Shown: positions 16,677-25,370 of the stretch, one piece after another
Position numbering within the stretch: position 1 is the first letter of the stretch
How the letters are laid out: every line of letters starts with the position of its first letter
Source of the DNA: Desulfobacteraceae bacterium
GTDB taxonomy: Bacteria; Desulfobacterota; Desulfobacteria; Desulfobacterales; Desulfobacteraceae
Length of the DNA stretch: 64,000 bases
Direction: 5' to 3'
Assembly (NCBI GenBank): GCA_016744295.1
Contig: JADGEQ010000031.1
Span: forward strand, 24,421-88,420
The notes under the pieces: model-generated
Seen by the model: the letters and a program-made list of their open reading frames with translations, nothing else
Databases searched by the model: none
What the model was told of the DNA's origin: nothing
Program-made: the position numbers and the translations under genes

Positions 16677-18110
16677 ATGGCATTGCGCACAGCAGACGAA
16701 TATAAACAGGGGTTAAAAGACGGCCGCAGGGTTTTTCTCATGGGCAAAAAGGTTGAAGATGTGACCTGTGATCCCTATATCAAGGTAGGGGTTGAAACGG
16801 CTGCCTTTGATTTTCTCATGGCCCATGATCCTGCAATGAGAGAAAAGGCAATTATGGCTGATCCTGAAACAGGAGAGGATATCAGTGCCTATTTTGAACT
16901 GCCTGATTACCCGGGTCATGTTGCCAAAAGGCACGAACTTATTAAAGCGGCCTGTTATTATGCCCAGGGTGCAATCCCTTTTGTAAAGGATGTGGGAAGC
17001 GATATCATCAACGGCCTTACCGTGGCGGCAAGGCTCATGGGCAATAAAGACTATTTAACGAGAATTAACGATTACAGGTCCTATTGCGCCAGAAACGATA
17101 TTTCCATTGCAGGGGCTGTCACTGATGTCAAAGGCGACAGGCTCAAAGGGCCCAGTGAGCAAAAAACCCCTGACTACTATTTAAGGGTGGTGGATGAGAC
17201 CGATGATTCTATTGTTGTATCAGGTGCCAAAGCCCACATCACGGCCGGCCCCTATTGCGACGAAGTTCTTGTGATTCCCTGCCGGAATCTGACCCAGGCG
17301 GATAAAGCCAATGCCGTTTCCTTTGCAATCCCTTTGAATGCTCCCGGCATCACACAGATCTGCAGGCCAAACTTCAGATATGAGGATATTCACCACTTCC
17401 CCACTTCCCATCCCAAGAGAGGGCATCTTGAGTCCCTGCTTATTTTTGACAATGTAAGCGTCCCCAAAGAAAGGGTTTTTATGCTGGGAGAATGGCAGTT
17501 TGCCCAGTATGTTGCCTATGCATTTTCAGCTTTTCACAGGTATACGGCAGTGACCTATAAGATCCCCATTCTTGAGTATATGACGGGACTTGGCCTACTT
17601 GCCGCCGAAGCCAACGGAATTGCGAAGGCCTCCCATATCAAAGAGAGAACCATTGATATGATCAACTATACCGAAACCACCAAAGCCCTTGCCAAGGCAG
17701 CGTCCATGGACCCCGAGGATTTCGGCGGATCAAAACTTTTTGTGCCCAACAGGCTGACCTCAAACATGGCAAAGCTTCATTTTGCCGCCAATTTTCATGA
17801 ATTTGTCAGAAATATCCAGGATATTGCCGGGGGACTTCTAGTGACCCAGCCCACCTACCAGGACTGGAAGCACGAAGAACTGAACCCCTATCTTGAAAAA
17901 TATATGGGCGGTGCCGGTGAATATACGGCTGAAAAACGTCTCAAGCTCATGAGCATGCTCCATCATATGGTAGCCAGCGATTTTGCAGGATGGCACGAGG
18001 TCTGCACCATCCATGCAGAAGGCTCTTTTGCAGCCCAGCGGATGATGCTCTATGCGGAAGCCCCCATGGAGATGTACAAGGAAAAAGCAAGAAAAGTAAT
18101 TGGCATCTGA
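16677..18110 (+). CDS. HpaB/4-hydroxybutyryl-CoA dehydratase-like flavoprotein lacking Fe-S ligands
   Basis: 477 aa, homologous over its full length to 4-hydroxybutyryl-CoA dehydratase (AbfD) and the HpaB family, which share the acyl-CoA dehydrogenase fold. Shared blocks include GAVTDVKGDR, VSGAKAHIT and EDIAGGL-like DIAGGLLVTQPT. From the remembered Clostridium AbfD sequence, C99, C103, H292 and C299 hold the [4Fe-4S] cluster. The matching residues here are C93, Q97, H287 and Y294. Two cysteines are gone, so the cluster and probably the radical dehydration are lost. It may use flavin alone, for example as a desaturase or isomerase of the CoA ester. O2-dependent hydroxylation is unlikely in an anaerobe. 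GAGGAG precedes the ATG. Confidence 0.85.
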   Translation: MALRTADEYKQGLKDGRRVFLMGKKVEDVTCDPYIKVGVETAAFDFLMAHDPAMREKAIMADPETGEDISAYFELPDYPGHVAKRHELIKAACYYAQGAIPFVKDVGSDIINGLTVAARLMGNKDYLTRINDYRSYCARNDISIAGAVTDVKGDRLKGPSEQKTPDYYLRVVDETDDSIVVSGAKAHITAGPYCDEVLVIPCRNLTQADKANAVSFAIPLNAPGITQICRPNFRYEDIHHFPTSHPKRGHLESLLIFDNVSVPKERVFMLGEWQFAQYVAYAFSAFHRYTAVTYKIPILEYMTGLGLLAAEANGIAKASHIKERTIDMINYTETTKALAKAASMDPEDFGGSKLFVPNRLTSNMAKLHFAANFHEFVRNIQDIAGGLLVTQPTYQDWKHEELNPYLEKYMGGAGEYTAEKRLKLMSMLHHMVASDFAGWHEVCTIHAEGSFAAQRMMLYAEAPMEMYKEKARKVIGI

Positions 18111-18120
18111 GTATAAAATC

Positions 18121-18148
18121 AGGTTGATAGAATTAGGTTGATAGAATT
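18121..18148 (+). repeat. 14-bp perfect tandem duplication
   Basis: AGGTTGATAGAATT occurs twice without spacer in the gap between the HpaB-like and NMO-like genes. GGCATCT also recurs on both sides (at the stop codon and after the repeat), as expected after a local slippage duplication. Confidence 0.9.
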
Positions 18149-18189
18149 AGGCATCTAAAAAAATCAAAAATTAAGGAGAAAAAAAGGTC

Positions 18190-19146
18190 ATGTTTAAAAC
18201 ATCTATTTGTGATCTGTTCAATATAAAATATCCCATTATTTTAGGGGGGATGCTCTGGGTGGGCAAAGCCGATCTGGTTGCAGCGGTATCAGATGCAGGA
18301 GGCCTGGGGGTTTTAGGCGCAGGCGGCATGACAATTGAGGAGATCCAATCCGAATTTGAAATCGTAAAAAGTAAAACAGACAAACCCTTTGGTGTCAATA
18401 TCCCTCTGGTAAGGCCTGATTCCCAAGAGATGATTGATGGGGCGATTAAAGCCGGGGCCACGGTGATTGTCACCTCGTCTGGAAGTCCGAAAAAATTCAC
18501 CAAAATGATCCAGGAGAGAAACTGTTGTGTCATGCATGTGGTGGCCAATGTCAAATTTGCCCAAAAATGCCAGGAAGCAGGCGTGGACGCCATAGCCGCA
18601 GAGGGGTATGAGGCAGGGGGACATAATGGCCGGGATGAAATCACCACCATGGCGTTGATTCCCCAGATTGTTGAGGCGGTGGATATTCCTGTGGTTGCCG
18701 CCGGCGGTATCGCAGACGGAAAAGGATTTGCAGCCGCTCTCTGTCTGGGTGCCCAGGGCGTACAAATGGGAACACGATTTGTTGCAGCCCATGAATCTGC
18801 AGCCCACGAAAATTTCAAGGAAGCATTATTGAAAATAGATGATAATGGTACCTGCATTACTGGTAGAACCACCATAGGACCGACCCGGGCCATAAAAAAC
18901 CAGCTCACCGACATGATCATCAAGGCGGAAAGCGATGGTGCAAGTTCTGAAGAACTTTTTGAAATGATAGGTGAAGGACGCTCCATAATGGCCTGTATTG
19001 AAGGTGAGTGTGAGCAAGGTTCCATGTACTGCGGTCAGATCGGCGGAAAAATCAAACAACTGAAAACATCCAAACAGATCATTGAAGATATTATTGCCCA
19101 AGCTCAAATAGTTGTTGAGCAGCTTTCTTTTTTTATTCAATCATAA
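18190..19146 (+). CDS. FabK/nitronate monooxygenase-family flavoprotein
   Basis: 318 aa TIM-barrel FMN protein of the NPD/FabK/NMO group. Visible are YPIILGGMLWVGKADLVAAV, GGLGVLGAGGM, the His motif EGYEAGGHNGRDE, and the phosphate-binding VVAAGGIADGKGF and GAQGVQMGTRF. FabK members reduce enoyl thioesters and NMO members oxidise nitronates with O2. In an anaerobe inside an acyl-CoA operon, an enoyl-CoA reductase or 2-enoate reductase role is more likely than nitronate oxidation (inference). AAGGAG lies upstream of ATG 18190, at a somewhat long distance. Confidence 0.82.
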   Translation: MFKTSICDLFNIKYPIILGGMLWVGKADLVAAVSDAGGLGVLGAGGMTIEEIQSEFEIVKSKTDKPFGVNIPLVRPDSQEMIDGAIKAGATVIVTSSGSPKKFTKMIQERNCCVMHVVANVKFAQKCQEAGVDAIAAEGYEAGGHNGRDEITTMALIPQIVEAVDIPVVAAGGIADGKGFAAALCLGAQGVQMGTRFVAAHESAAHENFKEALLKIDDNGTCITGRTTIGPTRAIKNQLTDMIIKAESDGASSEELFEMIGEGRSIMACIEGECEQGSMYCGQIGGKIKQLKTSKQIIEDIIAQAQIVVEQLSFFIQS

Positions 19147-19168
19147 GTTTTCATAACGGAGGCAGCAA

Positions 19169-20545
19169 ATGTCCGGCCCCAACAAAAAGCCTGAAGAAAA
19201 TAATTCAAAGAAAAAAGAAAATAATATGAATCTAAAAAATACAAACCCAAAAAATACAAACCGGATCGCCATCATAGACGGTTGCAGAACTCCTTTTTTA
19301 CGTTCCGGTACAGGATTTGCCAAACTGATGGGATGGAAGCTTGGATCCTATGCAGTCCAGGGGCTTTTAGCAAGATCCGGCATCTCCTATGGCCTTATTG
19401 ACCAGGTGATCATGGGGTGTGTTGCCCCGGATATTGCAACCACTAACATTGCAAGGGAGATCGCCCTGGGTGCAGGCCTGGCCGAAACTGTGCCCGCCCA
19501 CACCTGCACGGTTGCCTGTATCTCGGCAAACCAGGCCATTACCAATGGTGCTGCTCTGATCGGGTCGGGTCATGCAGATATCATTGTGGCAGGGGGGGTG
19601 GAAACCTTTTCCGATGCAGATATCAGGATTTCAAAAAAATATAGAAAATTTTTGCTTGATCTTGGCATGTACAAACGTCCCAAAACCATTATGGGCAAAT
19701 TAAAGCTTTTAGAAGGGATGACCCCCCTTGATTTTATCAAACCGGAAAAACCCGCCATCTCGGAATATTCCACCGGAATGATCATGGGTGAAAATGCAGA
19801 CAGGCTCAGCAAAAGGATTGGCATTACCCGGAAACGTCAGGATGTCTATGCTGAGATGTCCCACAAAAGAGCGGTTCAGGCACAAAATGATGGCCAATTT
19901 GACCAGGATATTATCCCGGTTGTCCTGCCCGGAACCGACAAGGTTTTTTATGAAGACAATGGTCCGAGAAAAGATGCAACCGCCATGAAGCTTTCCGGCC
20001 TTAAACCACCCTTTGATCGGAAAAACGGAACGGTCACGGCAGGAAATTCATCCTTTCTGACCGACGGCGCTTCTGCCGTGCTTCTCATGGGCGAAACAAA
20101 AGCAAAGGAACTGGGACTGACACCCATGGCCTTTATCAAATCCTTTGCCTACTCAGCCCAGGATCCTGTTGAAGAACTGCTGCTGGGGCCTGTGTTTTCC
20201 ATGGCAAAGGTGTTGGAAAAGCAAGGATTGTCCTTTGATGATATCGGAGTTCTGGAAATCCATGAGGCTTTTGCCGCCCAGATGCTGGCCAATATCGACT
20301 GTATTGAGTCAGATGAGTTTGGACAAAAGAAACTGGGTCTTTCCAAAAAATTAGGCTCGGTTAACATTAAAAAGCTGAATCTTTACGGCGGTTCACTTTC
20401 CATAGGTCATCCATTCGGTGCCACCGGGGCCAGGCTTTTAACCACCTGTGCAAGAAGAATGAAAGCTGAAAACCAGCAATACGGCATTGTATCAGGCTGT
20501 GCAGCAGGGGCTGTGGGAAATGCCATTCTGCTTGAGAATTCTTAA
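19169..20545 (+). CDS. thiolase (acetyl-CoA C-acyltransferase, FadI-like)
   Basis: 458 aa thiolase, the step that cleaves a 3-ketoacyl-CoA with CoA. The nucleophile Cys is in HTCTVACISANQA, and later motifs are EIHEAFAAQ (catalytic His), GHPFGATGARLL and the C-terminal SGCAAGAVGNAI with its Cys. It starts with about 30 hydrophilic, Asn/Lys-rich residues before IAIIDGCRTPF, longer than usual. GGAGG stands before ATG 19169, so the extension is probably translated; an in-frame ATG at 19226 is an alternative. The length is nearer FadI than FadA. With the next gene it gives the core of beta-oxidation. Confidence 0.92.
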   Translation: MSGPNKKPEENNSKKKENNMNLKNTNPKNTNRIAIIDGCRTPFLRSGTGFAKLMGWKLGSYAVQGLLARSGISYGLIDQVIMGCVAPDIATTNIAREIALGAGLAETVPAHTCTVACISANQAITNGAALIGSGHADIIVAGGVETFSDADIRISKKYRKFLLDLGMYKRPKTIMGKLKLLEGMTPLDFIKPEKPAISEYSTGMIMGENADRLSKRIGITRKRQDVYAEMSHKRAVQAQNDGQFDQDIIPVVLPGTDKVFYEDNGPRKDATAMKLSGLKPPFDRKNGTVTAGNSSFLTDGASAVLLMGETKAKELGLTPMAFIKSFAYSAQDPVEELLLGPVFSMAKVLEKQGLSFDDIGVLEIHEAFAAQMLANIDCIESDEFGQKKLGLSKKLGSVNIKKLNLYGGSLSIGHPFGATGARLLTTCARRMKAENQQYGIVSGCAAGAVGNAILLENS

Positions 20546-20565
20546 ACGTGAACGGAGAAAAAGCC

Positions 20566-22692
20566 ATGAAATACCTGAATATTAATAAAACAGATGACAA
20601 TATACTGATCCTTACTCTGGACTGCCCGGACACCTCTGTAAACATATTTTCATCGGAACTTTTCAAGGAAGTTGAATCCGTCATAGATGACATAGAAAAA
20701 GATGTCAGGATCAAGGGCCTTGTTCTTACCAGTGCAAAAAAGGATACCTTTATTGCAGGGGCTGATCTTGAAGAGATTAAAAAGATGACGACCAAAGAAG
20801 AGGTGACAACCTATGTAAGTCGTGCAAATACACTTTTAAACAGGATAATTGGATGGCCTAACCCTGTTGTCTGCGCCATCCATGGTTCCTGCATGGGCGG
20901 CGGGTTTGAGCTTGCTCTGGCCGCAGATTACAGGATCGCCTCAAATTCCACCAAAACCGTGTTTGCGCTTCCTGAAGTGCAGTTGGGACTTTTCCCTGCT
21001 GCCGGCGGCACCCTGCGGCTCCCCCGACTGATCGGCCTTCCCGAAGCCCTTCCCCTGATTCTGGCAGGCAAACAGATCAGGGTTAAACAAGCAAAAAAAC
21101 TGGGGATTGTGGATGAAATTGTTCATCCCCACGGCATGGCAGATGCGGCCGTTAAGATTGCGGTCAGGCTCGGTAAAAAAAAGATTAATAACAAAAAAAT
21201 CAAACGCTCAATCATAAACAAAGCCCTTGAAAAATTTAAGGTGGGCCGCACTTTTGTTTTCAGCCAGGCCCAAAAAGGGGTGATCAAGCAGACCCGTGGT
21301 CTCTATCCGGCCCCCCTTGAAATCATAAAGTCCATTCAATACGGTTTTGAAAATACAATTGAAGCCGGGATAAAACAAGACATCCAGCGGTTTTCAAAAC
21401 TGGTTCTTTCCCCGGAGTCAGATGCATTGACCCATCTGTTTTTTGCCATGAACAAGAGAAAAAAGAACCCGATGGAAGACAAGGCGATTCAGGTGAAAAA
21501 ACTGGGAATTCTGGGCGCAGGGCTCATGGGGCACGGCATTGCAGGGGCGTCCACAGATCTTGTGGACACCATACTTTTAAAGGATACCTCCCTTGAAAAT
21601 GCAGCCAAGGGAATCAAAGAGGTGACCAAAGGGCTTGCCATCCGGGCAAAATCCGGGGGGATCACAAAATTTGAACAGGAGAAAATGTCACATAAGCTCA
21701 TCCCCTGCAAAGATTATACTGGCTTTGCAGGAACCGATCTTGTCATTGAAGCGGTTTTTGAGGACCTAGCGCTAAAGAAAAAAATTTTGAATGATGTTGA
21801 AGCGGTCTGTGGTGAGAAAACCATATTTGCATCCAATACATCTTCTCTTCCCATCACTCAGATTGCAAGGGACTGCAAACGTCCTGAAAACGTGATCGGC
21901 ATGCACTACTTTTCTCCTGTCAGAAGCATGCCCCTTCTTGAGATCATCACAACCGACAAAACAGCGGACTGGGTTACGGCCACGGCCATTGATTTTGGCA
22001 TCAAACAGGGAAAAACCTGCATTGTCGTAAAAGACGGGCCGGCTTTTTACACCACCCGCATCCTGGTTCTCATGCTCAATGAAGCCATGCTCCTGGTTGA
22101 AGAAGGGGTTGATATCCATACCATTGATGATGCCATGATGAAATTCGGATATCCTGTGGGTCCCATCACCCTGGTGGATGAAGTGGGCATGGATGTCGGG
22201 GTCCATGTGGGCGAAGTCATGGAGAAATCCATTAAAGACCGCAACATTAAAACATCCTCTGTGCTGGCTAAATTATATGAGCAGGGATTTTTGGGAAGAA
22301 AAAACAACAAGGGCTTTTACAAGTACAAGGGCAAGGGCAAGGGCGGGAAAAAGCCTGCCAACCTCGACGTCAATAAAATCCTGAAAACCAAACCGCTTAA
22401 AAATGTTGATATTGAAGAGGTCCAGCACCGCGTCAGTCTGGCCATGGTGAACGAGGCGGTGCTATGTCTTGAAGAGGGAATCATTGCAACGCCTGAAGAC
22501 GGTGATGTCGGTGCCATCCTGGGTCTTGGCTTTCCACCTTTCAGGGGCGGCCCCTTTCGGTATGTGGATAGTGCAGGCATCGCCTCTATCACATCGAAAA
22601 TGGAAGAATTGGCCAGAAAATACGGGCCTAGGTTTACACCTGCAAAACTTCTTTTGGATATGACAGACAAAAAGGAAAAGTTCTACAAATAG
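20566..22692 (+). CDS. enoyl-CoA hydratase/3-hydroxyacyl-CoA dehydrogenase fusion (FadJ-like)
   Basis: 708 aa bifunctional beta-oxidation protein. The hydratase half (about 1-300) has IHGSCMGGGFELAL and LPEVQLGLFPAAGGTLRLP, with both catalytic Glu residues. The dehydrogenase half has the NAD loop LGAGLMGHGIAG, catalytic HYFSPVRSMPLLEI, and a C-terminal domain ending FPPFRGGPFRYVD. It hydrates an enoyl-CoA and oxidises the 3-hydroxyacyl-CoA. With the thiolase just upstream it should form a FadIJ-type complex. ATG 20566 follows GGAG; a GTG at 20548 is less likely because it would include that site. No acyl-CoA dehydrogenase accompanies it in the operon. Confidence 0.93.
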   Translation: MKYLNINKTDDNILILTLDCPDTSVNIFSSELFKEVESVIDDIEKDVRIKGLVLTSAKKDTFIAGADLEEIKKMTTKEEVTTYVSRANTLLNRIIGWPNPVVCAIHGSCMGGGFELALAADYRIASNSTKTVFALPEVQLGLFPAAGGTLRLPRLIGLPEALPLILAGKQIRVKQAKKLGIVDEIVHPHGMADAAVKIAVRLGKKKINNKKIKRSIINKALEKFKVGRTFVFSQAQKGVIKQTRGLYPAPLEIIKSIQYGFENTIEAGIKQDIQRFSKLVLSPESDALTHLFFAMNKRKKNPMEDKAIQVKKLGILGAGLMGHGIAGASTDLVDTILLKDTSLENAAKGIKEVTKGLAIRAKSGGITKFEQEKMSHKLIPCKDYTGFAGTDLVIEAVFEDLALKKKILNDVEAVCGEKTIFASNTSSLPITQIARDCKRPENVIGMHYFSPVRSMPLLEIITTDKTADWVTATAIDFGIKQGKTCIVVKDGPAFYTTRILVLMLNEAMLLVEEGVDIHTIDDAMMKFGYPVGPITLVDEVGMDVGVHVGEVMEKSIKDRNIKTSSVLAKLYEQGFLGRKNNKGFYKYKGKGKGGKKPANLDVNKILKTKPLKNVDIEEVQHRVSLAMVNEAVLCLEEGIIATPEDGDVGAILGLGFPPFRGGPFRYVDSAGIASITSKMEELARKYGPRFTPAKLLLDMTDKKEKFYK

Positions 22693-22694
22693 AT

Positions 22695-23486
22695 ATGGAA
22701 AACTATTTTAAAGATAAAAGTTTTATCGTTACAGGTGCAAGTTCAGGTATCGGACGCGCTCTGTCCATACTCCTGGCCCAAGAGGGCGCAAATGTCGCTA
22801 TCATGGCCCGGACAGAATCAAAACTTGAACAATTGAAAGCAGGACTTGGAAAAGACCTTTTGATAGTTCCGGGTGATGTGACAAGCCAGGAAGACTGTAA
22901 AAATGTGGTACAGGCCACAATTGATTCCTACGGCAAACTGGATGGACTGATCCATAATGCCGGTGTCAGCATGCGGGCCACTGCCGCTGAAACAAGGGTT
23001 CAAACCTATAGGAAGCTTATGGAGGTTAATTTTTTTTCCATGGTTTTTTTATTTCAGGAAGCCCTGGCGCAGATTGAAAAGACAAAGGGGCATATTGTGG
23101 CCGTGTCCAGTATGATGGGGCGGTATTCGACCCAGGAACGATCCGGTTATAATGCCAGCAAACATGCGTTGCAGGGATTTATGAACTCTGTCCGTCTGGA
23201 AATCATGGACAAGGGTATCCACGTCATGGTGGCAAGTCCCGGGTTTGTAAAAACAAGTGGGTCATTAAATGCATTAACGGCAGACGGTACTCCCTACGGC
23301 AAAATGGATAGTGCTATTTCAGGGGGCCTTGATCCCAAAAAGGCGGCCCAAATAATCCTGTCTGGCATTGAACATCGCAAGCGGGATGTTTTTCCGGGCG
23401 GGCCAAAAGAGAAATTAGGGCTCTTCTTAAGTAAATGGGCGCCCAGCATGCTTGACAAAACCCTTGTTAAATCAAAAATAAAATAA
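22695..23486 (+). CDS. classical SDR oxidoreductase (first of two)
   Basis: 263 aa NAD(P)-dependent short-chain dehydrogenase. The cofactor loop is TGASSGIGRAL, followed by HNAGVSM, and the catalytic site is SSMMG then YNASK. It starts 2 nt after the stop of the hydratase/dehydrogenase gene with no clear ribosome site, so its translation is probably coupled. The substrate is likely a hydroxy- or keto-intermediate of the island. The C-terminal part resembles DhrS7-type SDRs (weak inference). Confidence 0.88.
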   Translation: MENYFKDKSFIVTGASSGIGRALSILLAQEGANVAIMARTESKLEQLKAGLGKDLLIVPGDVTSQEDCKNVVQATIDSYGKLDGLIHNAGVSMRATAAETRVQTYRKLMEVNFFSMVFLFQEALAQIEKTKGHIVAVSSMMGRYSTQERSGYNASKHALQGFMNSVRLEIMDKGIHVMVASPGFVKTSGSLNALTADGTPYGKMDSAISGGLDPKKAAQIILSGIEHRKRDVFPGGPKEKLGLFLSKWAPSMLDKTLVKSKIK

Positions 23487-23502
23487 ACAGGAGGCCAACC
23501 CC

Positions 23503-24333
23503 GTGAAAAATATTAAAGGAAGTATCGCGCTTGTAACCGGTGGATCCAGGGGAATTGGCCCCCATATCGCGCGCTTCCTGGCAAAAGAAGGGGTAAACAT
23601 TGCCCTGACCGCCAGGACGAAAAAAGCCCTTGATGAAACCATAGACTCCCTTGCCCCGTTCAATATTGAGGCAAAGGCATTTCCGGCCGACCTGACAGAT
23701 GCCGTATCAAGGACAACGCTTCTTGAAAACATAAAAAATCATTTCGGCCCCATTGATATTTTGATCAACAATGCCGGCATGGAATGGGTATGCGCCTATT
23801 CCGATATGAGTCCTGAACAGATAAAGACCATGATCCAGACCAATATGATCGCTCCCATGCTTCTTGCACGCATGGTGATCCCTCAAATGGTTAATCAAAA
23901 AAAAGGGCACATTGTCACCATGTCTTCTTTGGGCGGTAAAAAAGGCTCCCCGTACTCTGCCACCTATGCCGGCACAAAAGCCGGTCTGATCCAGTGGACC
24001 AGCGGTATCAGGCAGGAATTGAAAGGAAGCGGTGTCAGTGCTTCGGTCATCTGCCCCGGGTTTGTCTCTGAATCCGGCATGTTTGCGGTTTACGAAAAAA
24101 AAGCCCCCAAAATTACAGGGGAAACCACCACTGAAAAGGTTGCCCAGGCAGTGATCCGGGCCATTAAAAAAGATATACAGGAAATTATTGTCAATCCAGG
24201 GCTTATCTGGCCCATGGTAATGCTTGATGCCATAGATCCCGGGATCATGTGCTGGGTGCTTCGAAAATTTGGTGTGTATGACTTCTATAGAAAACAGGCT
24301 GAAGAAAACCAGAGCCGGGAGGAAACTCTTTGA
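23503..24333 (+). CDS. classical SDR oxidoreductase (second of two)
   Basis: 276 aa short-chain dehydrogenase. The cofactor loop is TGGSRGIGPHI, then INNAGMEW, and the active-site segment is TMSSLGGKKGSPYSATYAGT followed by K (YxxxK). GTG 23503 is well placed behind AGGAGG. It differs clearly from the SDR before it and is not a recent duplicate. The C-terminus has hydrophobic stretches (LIWPMVMLDAI) that may touch the membrane or a lipid-like substrate (inference). It overlaps the next gene by 4 bp. Confidence 0.88.
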   Translation: MKNIKGSIALVTGGSRGIGPHIARFLAKEGVNIALTARTKKALDETIDSLAPFNIEAKAFPADLTDAVSRTTLLENIKNHFGPIDILINNAGMEWVCAYSDMSPEQIKTMIQTNMIAPMLLARMVIPQMVNQKKGHIVTMSSLGGKKGSPYSATYAGTKAGLIQWTSGIRQELKGSGVSASVICPGFVSESGMFAVYEKKAPKITGETTTEKVAQAVIRAIKKDIQEIIVNPGLIWPMVMLDAIDPGIMCWVLRKFGVYDFYRKQAEENQSREETL

Positions 24334-25307
24334 AAACAGCACTTGTCACAGGCGGCACAGGATTTTTGGGACAAAACCTTGTACAGCAGCTTATTGATAA
24401 GAAGGTTCAAGTTGTTGTCTTTGATTTGAGACCGTCAAAGGCAAGTATGTTCAACTCAAAAAAGGTTCACCTGATTGAAGGTGATATCCTCGACAGGCAG
24501 GCCTGTAATCTTGCCATACCCGAAAAGGTTGATGCGGTGTTCCATTTGGCAGGAAACACCAGTCACTGGAAATATGGGGATGATCTTCAGACAAGAATCA
24601 ATGTCATCGGCACAAAAAATATAGTGGAGGTAGCCCTTAAAAAAAAGGCAAACCGTTTTATCCATACCTCAAGCATTGCAGCATTCGGGTTTCAGCCGGA
24701 TACAATCACAGAACAATCCGACTCCACGGCTAAAGGGTCCGGTATCAATTATTTTAGAACCAAATATCTTGCAGAACTTGAAGTGCAAAAAGGCATCAAA
24801 AAGGGGCTTGATGCCGTTATCCTCAATCCGGCCAATATTATCGGGCCCTATGATTCTTCGGGTTGGTCCAGAATGTTCTTTTTGATCGACAAGGGAAAAC
24901 TTGCCGGTGCGCCTCCCGGCTCTGCATCCTTTTGCCATGTTCATGAAGTTGCAAAGGCCCATATTACCGCCGTTGAAAAGGGAAGATGCGGCCATAACTA
25001 TCTTCTGGGAGGTGCTGATGAGACCTGGCTTGAGTTTACAAATGAAATTGGCAGTATCCTGGGGCGTAAAACCCCGAACAGACCTGTCCCTTCCTTTGTG
25101 TTAAAAACCCTGGGACGTCTATCATCCTGGATATCAGGCCTGACAGGCAGGGAGCCCGACGTGACAACCGAAAAAGCATTGCTTGTCAGCTCCGATCTTG
25201 TCTGTACATCAAATAAAGCAATTAAAGAGTTAGGATTTTCCCCTGTTCCTCTGAAAGCCATGTTAGAGGACTGCTACACCTGGCTTGTAAGGGAGAAGTT
25301 GATTTAA
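24330..25307 (+). CDS. extended SDR, dihydroflavonol reductase/3beta-HSD-like
   Basis: 325 aa. The Rossmann loop is TGGTGFLGQNL at the very N-terminus, then VFHLAGNTSHW, HTSSIAAFG and the catalytic Tyr-Lys in NYFRTKYLAE. Later NPANIIGPYD is typical of extended SDRs. The start is TTG 24330, which overlaps the preceding stop. The protein is complete from its Rossmann loop, so no longer start is needed. It is the last gene of the operon. Together with the one at 13661 it gives two NAD-linked alcohol/ketone enzymes of the kind seen in steroid, terpenoid and flavonoid metabolism. Confidence 0.87.
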   Translation: MKTALVTGGTGFLGQNLVQQLIDKKVQVVVFDLRPSKASMFNSKKVHLIEGDILDRQACNLAIPEKVDAVFHLAGNTSHWKYGDDLQTRINVIGTKNIVEVALKKKANRFIHTSSIAAFGFQPDTITEQSDSTAKGSGINYFRTKYLAELEVQKGIKKGLDAVILNPANIIGPYDSSGWSRMFFLIDKGKLAGAPPGSASFCHVHEVAKAHITAVEKGRCGHNYLLGGADETWLEFTNEIGSILGRKTPNRPVPSFVLKTLGRLSSWISGLTGREPDVTTEKALLVSSDLVCTSNKAIKELGFSPVPLKAMLEDCYTWLVREKLI

Positions 25308-25370
25308 TCACAGACTATAGAACAGATAAATGAAAATCATGAGTACGAGGTGTACAAGGAGTATGCGACG

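Noticed and set aside
16677..18110. Annotation as 4-hydroxyphenylacetate 3-monooxygenase
   Set aside because: Residue blocks align better with 4-hydroxybutyryl-CoA dehydratase, the neighbours are CoA-ester genes, no flavin reductase partner is present, and the host appears anaerobic.
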